NCBI GenBank assembly: GCA_946480835.1
Contig: CAMLLC010000002.1
Location: 359,644 to 423,643, forward strand
DNA from: Entomomonas sp945283395
GTDB taxonomy: Bacteria; Pseudomonadota; Gammaproteobacteria; Pseudomonadales; Pseudomonadaceae
Reading direction: 5' to 3'
DNA length: 64,000 nt
In this document: piece after piece, positions 38,022-46,849 of the stretch
How the letters are laid out: each line of letters starts with the position of its first letter
How positions within the stretch are numbered: position 1 is the first letter of the stretch
Translations under genes and position numbers: made by a program
Notes under the pieces: generated by a model
Told to the model about the DNA's origin: nothing
What the model saw: the letters and a program-made list of their open reading frames with translations, nothing else
The model's database searches: none

Positions 38022-39038
38022 ATGGAAAATCTGGATGGATTAGTAGTAACAGCATTAACTGCCATAGCGCAAAGTCGTGATGCTAATTCTTTAGAACAAT
38101 TGCGAGTACAGTATTTAGGTAAAAAAGGCGAATTAACGCAAGTGATGAAAACGTTAGGCGAACTTTCGGCCGAAGAACGCCCTAAAGTAGGTGTTTTAAT
38201 TAATCAGGCAAAAGAACAAGTATTAACAGCGTTAAATGATAAAAAACAGTCGTTGGAACAAGCTGCATTGAATGCAAAATTGGCTACTGAAAAAATTGAT
38301 GTGACTTTACCAGGACGTGGCCAAATATCAGGGAGTATTCATCCTATCACCCGTACTTTAGAACGTATTGAAAGTTTTTTCACTAATATAGGTTACGAGG
38401 TGGCAGAAGGCCCTGAAATAGAAGATGATTACCATAATTTTGCAGCATTAAATATTCCTAGCCATCATCCAGCTAGAGCCATGCATGATACTTTTTATGT
38501 TAATGCTTCTATGTTATTACGTACACATACCTCTCCTGTACAGGTTCGTACCATGGAGGGTAAGAAGCCTCCCATAAGGGTAGTTTGTCCTGGCCGTGTT
38601 TATCGCTGTGACTCTGATATGACACATTCTCCAATGTTTCACCAAGTTGAGGGATTGTTAGTAGATAAGGATATCAGTTTTGGCGATTTAAAAGGCACTA
38701 TTGAAGAGTTTTTAAGAGTGTTTTTTGAAAAAGAATTTGCAGTACGTTTCCGTCCTTCTTTTTTTCCTTTTACTGAACCTTCTGCTGAAGTAGATATTGA
38801 GTGTGTGATGTGTAGTGGTAAGGGGTGCCGTGTTTGTAAACAAACTGGCTGGTTAGAAGTAATGGGTTGTGGCATGGTTCATCCTAATGTGTTACGTATG
38901 TCAGGGATAGATCCACAAGAGTTCTCTGGCTTTGCTTTTGGAATGGGGGCTGAGCGTTTAGCTATGTTACGTTATGGAGTTAATGATTTACGTCTGTTCT
39001 TTGATAACGATTTACGATTTTTATCGCAATTTCGTTAA
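38022..39038 (+). CDS. pheS: Phenylalanyl-tRNA synthetase alpha subunit PheS
   Basis: The catalytic subunit, charging tRNA-Phe as an alpha2-beta2 enzyme. At 338 residues it matches the family. A coiled-coil N terminus (about 1-85) is followed by class II motifs: HPITRTLERIESFF, RTHTSPVQVRTM, SPMFHQVEGLLVD and the motif 3 GMGAERLAMLRYGVNDLR. The ATG at 38022 with GGAG seven bases upstream is chosen; a longer frame starting at 37947 would add 25 residues not seen in the family. It lies 28 bases before pheT. Confidence 0.96.
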   Translation: MENLDGLVVTALTAIAQSRDANSLEQLRVQYLGKKGELTQVMKTLGELSAEERPKVGVLINQAKEQVLTALNDKKQSLEQAALNAKLATEKIDVTLPGRGQISGSIHPITRTLERIESFFTNIGYEVAEGPEIEDDYHNFAALNIPSHHPARAMHDTFYVNASMLLRTHTSPVQVRTMEGKKPPIRVVCPGRVYRCDSDMTHSPMFHQVEGLLVDKDISFGDLKGTIEEFLRVFFEKEFAVRFRPSFFPFTEPSAEVDIECVMCSGKGCRVCKQTGWLEVMGCGMVHPNVLRMSGIDPQEFSGFAFGMGAERLAMLRYGVNDLRLFFDNDLRFLSQFR

Positions 39039-39066
39039 TAACAGAATCTAGAATGAGGAGAACAGT

Positions 39067-41445
39067 ATGAAATTTAGTGAAAATTGGTTGCGTAATTTAG
39101 TTAATCCTAATGTTAGTCAAGCTGATTTAGTGGCTCGTTTATCCATGGCTGGACTAGAGGTAGATAGTGTTGAGCCTGTAGCAGGCGAGTTTACAGGAGT
39201 AGTTGTGGGGGAAATTGTAACGACAGAACCTCATCCTAATGCTGATAAACTTAAAGTCTGTATGGTTTCTAATGGTAAAGAAACTTTACAAGTAGTTTGT
39301 GGTGCACCTAATGCTAGAGGCGGAATAAAAGTTCCTTTTGCACAAATAGGTGCGAAATTACCGGGTGATATTCAGATAAAAAAAGCTAAATTAAGAGGGG
39401 TGGAATCTAATGGCATGCTTTGCTCGGCTAAAGAGTTAGGATTGAGTGATGACCATTCTGGATTAATGGAATTAACTACCGATGCCACAGTAGGTAAAGA
39501 TTTTCGTGACTATTTAGATTTAAATGATACTGCCATTGAAATTGATTTGACGCCTAACAGAGGTGATTGCCTTTCAATGAGGGGTATAGCTAGAGAGGTA
39601 GGGGCTTTATATAATTCACCTGTGGCTGCTTTTGATACACATCCTATTGAACCGAGCATTAGTGATAAAATAAATATAGATGTATTAACCCCTAAAGCTT
39701 GTCCTCGTTTTTTGGGTAGAATTATTCGTAATGTAGATATAACCAAGACAAGCCCAATCTGGCTAGTAGAAAGATTACGTAGAGCGGGTATTCGTAGCAT
39801 TGATCCTGTTGTAGATGTAACTAATTACGTTATGCTCGAGTTAGGGCAACCTATGCATGCTTTTGATCTAGCCCAGATAGAGAGTGGTATAGTCATACGT
39901 ATGGCCCATGAGAATGAGCCATTAAGCTTATTAAATGGTCAGCAAGTTAATTTGAGAAGTGATACGCTTATAATTGCTGATCATCATAAACCTTTAGCTA
40001 TTGCTGGAGTAATGGGGGGATCTCAAACTGCAATAACTACTAAAACTAAAGATTTACTGCTTGAGGGCGCTTTCTTTGATGTTATTGCTATTGCAGGTAA
40101 AGCGCGCTCTTATGGACTCCATACAGATGCCTCTCATCGCCATGAGAGGGGAGTAGATTGGCAACTAGCTGGCCCTGCTATGGAGCGAGCAACAGCTTTA
40201 TTACTCGATATTGTAGGAGGCGAGGCTGGCCCTATTGTTGAAGTGGTGAATCAACAAAACTTACCTAACTTAGCTACTGTATCCTTACATGCAGATCGTA
40301 TTACTTCTGTGTTAGGCATTAAGCTGTCAGATAGAGAAATTGAGGAATTATTGACATCTTTGGGGTTGACTTTAACATCACAAAATAATGGTGTTTGGCA
40401 GGTTACTATTCCTAGTTATCGTTATGATTTGGCTATAGAAGAAGATTTGCTAGAAGAAGTAGCGCGTCTTTACGGTTATAACAGGTTACCAGTTCGTTAT
40501 CCACAAGCACGCTTAGCCCCCCATGGTAAAATTGAAGCTGAAATAAGCAAAAAACTATTAAGGGAATTACTAGTAGCACGTGGTTATCATGAGGCTATAA
40601 CTTATAGTTTTATCGATCCTAAGCTTTTTAAATTATTTAATCCTAATGTTGAGCCCATTTTATTAGCTAATCCTATTTCTAATGACATGTCAGTTATGCG
40701 TGCTTCTTTGTGGCCAGGCTTAATAAAAACGTTACAATATAATTCAAATAGGCAGCAAACGAGAATACGCCTATTTGAAATAGGTTTGCGGTTTGAAGGG
40801 AATTTATCTCAATTAAATCAATTAGATACTATAGCTGGACTAATAATGGGAGGGAGATACCCAGAGTTATGGGCAAATAGTAAGCAACCCGTTGATTTTT
40901 ATGATATTAAAGGTGATGTTGAGGCCATTTTAGGAATGGCTGGTGCTTTAGATCAATTTGAATTCAGTTGTGGGGAACATAATGCACTACACCCTGGTCA
41001 AAGTGCTATAATCAAGAGAGACGGTGAGGTCGTAGGTTATGTTGGAGCATTGCATCCTGAATTGGCTAAAATGCTCGGCATTAATTACTCCGTCTACTTG
41101 TTTGAGTTGTCATTAACTAAAATAAAAGCGGGACAATTGCCAAAATTTAAGGAACTCTCCCGTTTTCCAGAAGTTTGTCGAGATTTGGCTATATTATTAG
41201 ACAAATCAATAGTGGCTAGAGATCTGTTAGATACTATTAAGACAACAGCAGGTGAATATTTAACGGACATTCAGTTATTTGATGTATATGAGGGTAAAGG
41301 TGTAGATGATAATCAAAAGAGTGTAGCTGTAAGTCTCGTTTGGCAATGTCCAGAGCGAACACTTACAGATGATGAGGTCAATGCTTTACTTCATAATGTG
41401 ATAGCTGTGTTGGAGAAGCAATTTAACGCTACGTTAAGGAAGTAA
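39067..41445 (+). CDS. pheT: Phenylalanyl-tRNA synthetase beta subunit PheT
   Basis: The 792-residue beta subunit, with the editing site that clears Tyr-tRNA-Phe. Domains in order: tRNA-binding OB fold (TEPHPNADKLKVCMVSNG), B3/B4 editing domain (GIRSIDPVVDVTNYVMLELG), B5, the inactive synthetase-like core, and a C-terminal anticodon-binding ferredoxin fold (FKELSRFPEVCRDLAIL). GAGGAG precedes the start. It is followed five bases later by ihfA, the standard gamma-proteobacterial order. Confidence 0.96.
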   Translation: MKFSENWLRNLVNPNVSQADLVARLSMAGLEVDSVEPVAGEFTGVVVGEIVTTEPHPNADKLKVCMVSNGKETLQVVCGAPNARGGIKVPFAQIGAKLPGDIQIKKAKLRGVESNGMLCSAKELGLSDDHSGLMELTTDATVGKDFRDYLDLNDTAIEIDLTPNRGDCLSMRGIAREVGALYNSPVAAFDTHPIEPSISDKINIDVLTPKACPRFLGRIIRNVDITKTSPIWLVERLRRAGIRSIDPVVDVTNYVMLELGQPMHAFDLAQIESGIVIRMAHENEPLSLLNGQQVNLRSDTLIIADHHKPLAIAGVMGGSQTAITTKTKDLLLEGAFFDVIAIAGKARSYGLHTDASHRHERGVDWQLAGPAMERATALLLDIVGGEAGPIVEVVNQQNLPNLATVSLHADRITSVLGIKLSDREIEELLTSLGLTLTSQNNGVWQVTIPSYRYDLAIEEDLLEEVARLYGYNRLPVRYPQARLAPHGKIEAEISKKLLRELLVARGYHEAITYSFIDPKLFKLFNPNVEPILLANPISNDMSVMRASLWPGLIKTLQYNSNRQQTRIRLFEIGLRFEGNLSQLNQLDTIAGLIMGGRYPELWANSKQPVDFYDIKGDVEAILGMAGALDQFEFSCGEHNALHPGQSAIIKRDGEVVGYVGALHPELAKMLGINYSVYLFELSLTKIKAGQLPKFKELSRFPEVCRDLAILLDKSIVARDLLDTIKTTAGEYLTDIQLFDVYEGKGVDDNQKSVAVSLVWQCPERTLTDDEVNALLHNVIAVLEKQFNATLRK

Positions 41446-41450
41446 AAATT

Positions 41451-41771
41451 ATGAACACTTTAACCAAAGCGGAAATGGCTGAGCTTTTAATTGATGAGCT
41501 AAATATGACAAAGCAAGAGGCAAAACAGTTAGTAGAGGATTTTTTTGAAGAAATTAAAGCTTCACTAGCTAATAATGTACCTGTCAAATTGTCAGGATTT
41601 GGTAATTTTGAGCTACGTAAGAAAAGTGAACGACCTGGTCGTAATCCTAGAACAGGTGAAGAAGTTCCGATAACAGCAAGGCAAGTTGTTACCTTTCATC
41701 CAGGCCAGAAATTACGGGCAAGGGTGGAAAGTAACATAAAAGCATTAATTGCAAATTTGCAAGCAAAATAA
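41451..41771 (+). CDS. ihfA: Integration host factor alpha subunit IhfA
   Basis: The 106-residue DNA-bending protein that pairs with IhfB. The core VKLSGFGNFELRKKSERPGR and the arm RNPRTGEEVPITARQVVTF with the DNA-intercalating proline are present. It is the last gene of pheST-ihfA, followed by a strong terminator. IHF also acts with tyrosine recombinases such as those in the island of this window. Confidence 0.96.
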   Translation: MNTLTKAEMAELLIDELNMTKQEAKQLVEDFFEEIKASLANNVPVKLSGFGNFELRKKSERPGRNPRTGEEVPITARQVVTFHPGQKLRARVESNIKALIANLQAK

Positions 41772-41787
41772 TAATTCTATTAATATA

Positions 41788-41819
41788 AAGCGTATATCTT
41801 TATGATATACGCTTTTTTT
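41788..41819 (+). terminator. Terminator of pheST-ihfA
   Basis: An 11-bp stem, AAGCGTATATC (41788-41798) with GATATACGCTT (41804-41814), has a five-base loop and is followed by a run of T. Confidence 0.9.
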
Positions 41820-42024
41820 ATCTCTAAGGGGTAGGGTGATCAGTTAAATGTTGATTCAGATATTGATGAGCCAAAATAGTTAAAATTTAGTGGGCTGTTT
41901 AAAGAAATATTATTCTTTATACATTAAAGTATTAAAGGTAGCCAAAGAAATTTGCTGATAGGCTTCATAAACTTGATTAGGAGTTTTTATCTAAATCTTC
42001 AACAAATAATCTTGGGGAAAGGTA

Positions 42025-42414
42025 TTGCTTAAAGCTATTCTAATAGTTGGTTTGGGTGGTGCAATTGGTTCTATTGTCCGCTGGATATTAAGTATTTTGT
42101 TAAATTCAGTATTACCTAGTATTTCGTTAGGTACATTAGTAGCTAATTTGACAGCAGGTTATTTAGTAGGGGTTTTTATTGCTTTCTTTTTGGCTTTCCC
42201 TTCTGTATCTCCTGAATGGAAATTATTTTTTATTACTGGCTGTATGGGGGGGTTATCTACATTTTCAACATTCTCTGCCGAAGTAGCTTTGCTATTACAA
42301 CAAGGGCGGATATATTGGACAATGGCTGTTATTGCGCTACATGTTATAGGTAGTGTCAGTATGACCTTAGCAGGTTTTGCTACCATCAACATAAGTAAAC
42401 TTTTATTTAGATAA
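42025..42414 (+). CDS. crcB: Fluoride channel CrcB/FluC
   Basis: A 129-residue membrane protein with four helices that exports fluoride as a dual-topology dimer. Family motifs: GLGGAIGSIVRWILS, LGTLVANLTAGYLVG and TGCMGGLSTFSTFSAEV. The start is TTG at 42025, preceded by GGGGAAAGGTA; no ATG is available at that position. I looked for a fluoride riboswitch upstream and did not find one that fits. Confidence 0.9.
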   Translation: MLKAILIVGLGGAIGSIVRWILSILLNSVLPSISLGTLVANLTAGYLVGVFIAFFLAFPSVSPEWKLFFITGCMGGLSTFSTFSAEVALLLQQGRIYWTMAVIALHVIGSVSMTLAGFATINISKLLFR

Positions 42415-42698
42415 CGTTCACTTATCAAGAAAGGCTATCGTTTAATTTGCATTTTCGCATAGCTAATTATTATAAAACCAGTAGTTAGTTTTTGTTAAAA
42501 GTTGTATCTCTGTTGCTAGCCTAAGTTATTTAATGTGGCGGCTGAGTTAATGAAATAGTTTATAATACTTAGTTAAAGGTGTTATCTATATTATAAATAT
42601 AGGATTTTTAATTGGTTAGGTTAGTATAAATTTCATTTGATTTATGTTAAAACAACTATAGAATAAAGTACAATTAATGATTGATTTGAGATTATTCG

Positions 42699-43121
42699 AT
42701 GTCGGTTAAAGATAGTAATCTAGTAACTAAAGAAGATACTAAGAAAAATTTACATGTTTTAAATAATGCAAAACAAATAGAGTCTTTATGGATTGATGAA
42801 GATAATCATATTTCTCCAGAAGGTTTAGCTTATTTGAATATCTTTCAACATGATCAGGCTGACCAGTTATTTTTACAATTCTTACAACAAAGTACTAATC
42901 CTGTAACCCAAGCCTATGCTATAGCAGGTTTATACCAAAATGATAACAGTATCATTAATAGGCTTACACAATATCCAAAGATTGATACTTCAATAGCCGT
43001 CAATTTAAAAATAAAATGTAGTTTATTCGTAGGGTTGAGATTAGCTGATGTAATAGATCAAATCAAATATGATGATCTACATCAGCAGCTGATTAGTGGA
43101 CAAGAAAAGCTTGATAACTAA
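42699..43121 (+). CDS. Hypothetical protein, unidentified
   Basis: A 140-residue acidic, probably cytoplasmic protein that I do not recognise. No signal peptide, membrane segment or cysteine motif is seen. A helical stretch with FLQFLQQSTNPVTQAYAIAGLY looks like part of a HEAT/TPR-type helical-repeat fold. It converges with rnt, with three bases between the stop codons. The 280 bases upstream show nothing but AT-rich spacer. Confidence 0.55.
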   Translation: MSVKDSNLVTKEDTKKNLHVLNNAKQIESLWIDEDNHISPEGLAYLNIFQHDQADQLFLQFLQQSTNPVTQAYAIAGLYQNDNSIINRLTQYPKIDTSIAVNLKIKCSLFVGLRLADVIDQIKYDDLHQQLISGQEKLDN

Positions 43122-43124
43122 TTG

Positions 43125-43796
43125 TTAATAGTTTTGCCAACCACCTATTTCTTTCCATAAATTTACTATATTGCAAAATAATTCAGCTGTTTTCTCCGTA
43201 TCATAACGGGCAGAATGAGCTTCTTTCTGATCAAAATCAATGCCAGCAACCTCACAAGCTTTTGCTAATACAGTTTGCCCATAGGCTAAACCTGCTAATG
43301 TAGCTGTATCAAAGCTTGAAAATGGATGAAAAGGATTACGTTTAGCATCAGTGCGGGCTATTGCTGCATTTAAAAAACCTAAATCAAAACTACTGTTATG
43401 ACCTACTAAAATAGCTCTTTTACAATCATTAGTTTTAAGAGATTTACGAACACCCTTAAATATTTCTGCCAGTGCAAAGTCTTCTTTGACAGCCATACGA
43501 AGTGGATGATTAAGTTTGATTCCTGTAAACTCTAATGAACTTGCCTCGATATTTGCTCCTTCAAAAGGTTCTACTCGATAAAAATAGCTATGCTCTGGAT
43601 AAAGTAAACCACTATTATCCATACTGATAGTTGTTGCGGCTATTTCTAGCAAGGCGTCTGTTGCAGCATTAAAACCACCAGTCTCAACATCTACTACGAC
43701 AGGTAAGTAACCTCTAAACCGATAAGCCATAGGGTGCTTAACATTGCTTGCGATAGTTTCTTCAAAAAAATTATTATCAATAGGATCGTTATTCAT
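43125..43796 (-). CDS. rnt: Ribonuclease T
   Basis: A DEDD-family 3'-5' exonuclease that trims tRNA and other stable RNA ends, 223 residues. Metal-binding residues are visible: VVDVETGGFN (Exo I), GHNSSFDLGFL (Exo II) and HSARYDTEKTAELF (Exo III). The ATG at 43796 is preferred over one at 43808, because it has GAGA a few bases upstream and starts closer to the conserved region. It overlaps the end of pyrC by eight bases, as in other Pseudomonadales, implying coupled translation. Confidence 0.92.
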   Translation of the reverse strand: MNNDPIDNNFFEETIASNVKHPMAYRFRGYLPVVVDVETGGFNAATDALLEIAATTISMDNSGLLYPEHSYFYRVEPFEGANIEASSLEFTGIKLNHPLRMAVKEDFALAEIFKGVRKSLKTNDCKRAILVGHNSSFDLGFLNAAIARTDAKRNPFHPFSSFDTATLAGLAYGQTVLAKACEVAGIDFDQKEAHSARYDTEKTAELFCNIVNLWKEIGGWQNY

Positions 43797-44841
43797 GGGT
43801 ATTCTCATTTAAGCATTGCCACTGGATAATTTCTCCAGCACGCAAAGGTATTAATTGCTCATCTCCAAAGGGTATGGTATAGGGTGCTTGCCAGTTTCTA
43901 CGTACTAAAGTAATAGTATCTTGATTGGCAGGCAATCCATAAAAATTAGGGCCAAAATAACTGGCAAAATTTTCTAGTTTATCTAAGGCATTAGCTCGAT
44001 CAAAGGCTTCTGTATATAATTCTATGGCAGCATAAGCCGTATAACAACCAGCACACCCACAACTAGCTTCTTTCTTAAATTGAGGATGTGGAGCTGAATC
44101 GGTACCTAAAAAGAATTTAGGATTACCACTGATGGCCGCTTTAATTAACGCTTGTTGATGGCTATTACGTTTCATAATAGGTAAACAATAATAATGAGGT
44201 CGTATACCTCCTACTAACATATCATTCCTATTATATAGTAAATGATGTGCAGTAATAGTGGCAGCTATGTTTACCGGAGCCTCTAAAACAAAGTCTATCG
44301 CTTCTTTAGTAGTAATATGCTCTAAGACTATTTTAAGGTTGGGAAACTCTTTAACCAATTGGTTTAATTGTTCATCAATAAAGTATTTTTCTCTATCATA
44401 AATATCTATATCAGGTCGAGTAATCTCACCATGAACTAATAAAGGTAGGCCATAGTCAGCCATTGTAGCTAAAGTAGGGTAGATGGCTGTTAATGAGGTA
44501 ACGCCTGAGTCTGAGTTAGTGGTAGCGCCAGCTGGATAAAGTTTAGCAGCATAGATATTACCGCTTTCTTTGGCTATTTTAATATCATTAGATGAAGTGT
44601 TATCAGTAAGATAAAGTGTCATTAAAGGCTGAAATTGACTGTTATTAGGACACTCATTAAGAATTCGTTGTTGATAACAGGTAGCTTGTTGAGCATTCTT
44701 GATGGGGGGAATTAGATTAGGCATAACAATAGCTCGGCCAAATGTTCTAGCTGCATCTTTAACTGTTTGTTTTAAGGCTTTTCCATCTCTTAAATGAATA
44801 TGCCAATCATCAGGACGAGTTAACTTAAGAATATTGTTCAT
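43789..44841 (-). CDS. pyrC: Dihydroorotase PyrC
   Basis: Cyclises carbamoyl-aspartate to dihydroorotate in pyrimidine synthesis. At 350 residues it is the class II, homodimeric form. Metal ligands are in DDWHIHLRDG, the carboxylated lysine in AAKLYPAGATTNSDSG, LLVHGE, and IVLEHITTKEA; FFLGTDSAPH carries the catalytic aspartate. It precedes and overlaps rnt. Confidence 0.95.
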   Translation of the reverse strand: MNNILKLTRPDDWHIHLRDGKALKQTVKDAARTFGRAIVMPNLIPPIKNAQQATCYQQRILNECPNNSQFQPLMTLYLTDNTSSNDIKIAKESGNIYAAKLYPAGATTNSDSGVTSLTAIYPTLATMADYGLPLLVHGEITRPDIDIYDREKYFIDEQLNQLVKEFPNLKIVLEHITTKEAIDFVLEAPVNIAATITAHHLLYNRNDMLVGGIRPHYYCLPIMKRNSHQQALIKAAISGNPKFFLGTDSAPHPQFKKEASCGCAGCYTAYAAIELYTEAFDRANALDKLENFASYFGPNFYGLPANQDTITLVRRNWQAPYTIPFGDEQLIPLRAGEIIQWQCLNENTHE

Positions 44842-45309
44842 GAATGATTAAAATAGATTAATAGCTATCTAAATAATGTGTTATTGACCAATTATGTAAC
44901 TACTATATCATAATTTATAGAATATTCATTATGAGAGAATTAATGCTTTTTTGTCATGCTTATTTGATAATAGAATTTTATCTTTTAATGAAAGACTATA
45001 AGGTCCTCCTTGTTTACTTTACTAAAAATGATTATATTCAAATTAGCTAATTAAATTGTGTTTTTTTACTAGGCAATGTGATTAGTTAAAGAGTGAAGCT
45101 ATCAAAAGTGTTCGTATTTGTTTATTAAAAAATAACAATAATTCTGAGTAGAAAGGGCCAGGAATAACTAATTGTTGAGATTATTTATTAGCTCTGTAAT
45201 GGAATGTAGAAGTCTTGCTTTATATTTGATATAGAGCTTGTTAATATAGTAGGCAAACAGACCGTATGTTAAATGGATTACACATTTAATTGATATTTAA
45301 CAGGTAATT
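44842..45309. other. Divergent spacer between pyrC and prmB, no gene seen
   Basis: About 470 AT-rich bases with only short interrupted frames. It should contain promoters for both divergent genes. No RNA gene, repeat or operator stands out. Confidence 0.5.
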
Positions 45310-46224
45310 ATGAGCATTAATATAAATCTATTAACTATCCGCGACTATATCAGATGGGCTGTTTCTCAGTATCATCAGCAGGGTTTGTTTTTTGGCCATG
45401 GTAATGATAATGCTTGGGATGATGCTAGGCAGCTAATATTGGGGTATTTAAGTTTACCTTTTGATTTACCTGAAGCTTATTTAGATTGTCATTTAGAGAC
45501 AAGTGAACAAAATGAACTTAGGCTATTATTACAAAAACGCATAGAAGAACGCATTCCTACTGCTTATCTACTAGGAGAGGCTTGGTTTTGTGAACGACCT
45601 TTCTATGTAGATGAGCGAGTACTTATTCCTCGTTCACCCATAGGTGAACTGATCATGAAGCAATTTAACCCTTTTTTATCAGAGGCTCCGAAACGAATCC
45701 TGGACTTGTGTTGTGGTTCAGGTTGTATAGGAATAGCCTGTGCTCAGCAGTTTGTTAAGGCTGAAGTAATATTAGCTGATTTATCTTATGGAGCCATTGA
45801 AGTAGCAAATCTGAACATTGAGCGATATCATTTAGAGGATAGAGTTTATACTGTACAGGGAAATTGTTTTAGTAGTTTGCCAAATCAACGTTTTGATTTG
45901 ATAGTTTCTAATCCACCTTATGTTGATGCTGAAGATATGGCAGATATTCCACCTGAATATCAATATGAACCTAAGTTAGGGCTAGCTGCTGGTGAAGATG
46001 GATTAGATATAGTTCGAATTATCCTAGCTCAAGCAGCAAACCATTTAACTGAAAATGGTTTGCTCATCGTTGAGGTGGGTAATAGTGCTATTCATGTTGA
46101 ACAGCTTTATCCTGAGGTAGATTTTACTTGGTTAGAATTTAACCAAGGCGGACAAGGTGTATTACTGTTAACCGCTAAGCAATGTTCAACTTACCAACTA
46201 CTATTTGAAAAAGCATTAACATAA
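45310..46224 (+). CDS. prmB: Ribosomal protein L3 glutamine methyltransferase PrmB
   Basis: Methylates a glutamine side chain of ribosomal protein L3 with S-adenosylmethionine. The 304-residue protein has an N-terminal helical domain, the family segment PFYVDERVLIPRSPIGELI, the SAM loop ILDLCCGSGCIGIACA and the catalytic SNPPYVDAEDM. Related PrmC methylates release factors; the RSPIGEL segment and the length favour PrmB. Confidence 0.9.
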   Translation: MSININLLTIRDYIRWAVSQYHQQGLFFGHGNDNAWDDARQLILGYLSLPFDLPEAYLDCHLETSEQNELRLLLQKRIEERIPTAYLLGEAWFCERPFYVDERVLIPRSPIGELIMKQFNPFLSEAPKRILDLCCGSGCIGIACAQQFVKAEVILADLSYGAIEVANLNIERYHLEDRVYTVQGNCFSSLPNQRFDLIVSNPPYVDAEDMADIPPEYQYEPKLGLAAGEDGLDIVRIILAQAANHLTENGLLIVEVGNSAIHVEQLYPEVDFTWLEFNQGGQGVLLLTAKQCSTYQLLFEKALT

Positions 46225-46316
46225 TTTATTCATGTTAATCTATAAATTTAATTTAAAAATTATTAAGTGTTGTCTATTATTATCAATTTATTGTTTTACT
46301 TGAAGGAGTTATTTAT

Positions 46317-46364
46317 ATGATTTTTATTCCTTTTATATATAAAGTTATTTTAAAAGCATGGTAA
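46317..46364 (+). CDS. Possible 15-residue membrane peptide upstream of rpsU
   Basis: The frame ATG to TAA encodes MIFIPFIYKVILKAW and is preceded by AAGGAG eight bases from the ATG, one of the best ribosome sites in this stretch. The peptide is hydrophobic with two lysines, like known small inner-membrane stress peptides or leader peptides. It lies 160 bases before rpsU. Expression is unproven, and a chance ORF this short is quite possible. Confidence 0.35.
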   Translation: MIFIPFIYKVILKAW

Positions 46365-46523
46365 GCATAGTTGCTTTTATAATTAATCCTAAAAAAGATT
46401 GGAAAAACTTGCTAGTGAAAATAAAAAGTAGTAGTATTTCACACTTATTTAAATTGGTGCTTCTATTAAGCTCTAAAACTAACCACTTATTTTAACCGTT
46501 TATTAATTAAAGGTAACATTTGA

Positions 46524-46739
46524 ATGCCTGCTGTTAAAGTCAAAGAAAACGAACCTTTCGATGTAGCATTACGTCGTTTTAAGCGCGCCTGTGAAAAAGC
46601 TGGCGTTTTAGCTGAAGTGCGTAGTCGTGAATTTTATGAAAAACCTACCGCTGAACGTAAACGTAAAAAAGCAGCAGCTGTTAAGCGTCACGCTAAGAAA
46701 GTTTCACGTGAGCAACGCCCAACAAAACATAATTATTAA
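46524..46739 (+). CDS. rpsU: 30S ribosomal protein S21
   Basis: A 71-residue basic protein matching S21 over its length (MPAVKVKENEPFDVALRRFK, FYEKPTAERKRKKAAAVKR). It acts in translation initiation. It is the first gene of the macromolecular-synthesis cluster rpsU-dnaG-rpoD and is separated from dnaG by a terminator. Confidence 0.97.
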   Translation: MPAVKVKENEPFDVALRRFKRACEKAGVLAEVRSREFYEKPTAERKRKKAAAVKRHAKKVSREQRPTKHNY

Positions 46740-46790
46740 TATGTTTTGTAGCTTAAGTTATTAAGCTTAAATTCTTAAAAGTTTTAAGTA

Positions 46791-46823
46791 AAAGCTCCAG
46801 TCTCAAGAGAGAGTGGAGTTTTT
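46791..46823 (+). terminator. Terminator between rpsU and dnaG
   Basis: CTCCAGTCTC (46795-46804) pairs with GAGAGTGGAG (46809-46818), with one mismatch, around the loop AAGA and is followed by five T. A terminator at this place is also found in the E. coli operon, lowering DnaG relative to S21. Confidence 0.85.
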
Positions 46824-46849
46824 ACTTTTAGGTAGGTTGCACTACACTT

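Noticed and set aside
41820..42024. Fluoride riboswitch upstream of crcB
   Set aside because: Short stretches such as CTGATAGGC faintly recall the motif, but the conserved 5' GGNGATGG stem and the pseudoknot partners are not found in the right order.
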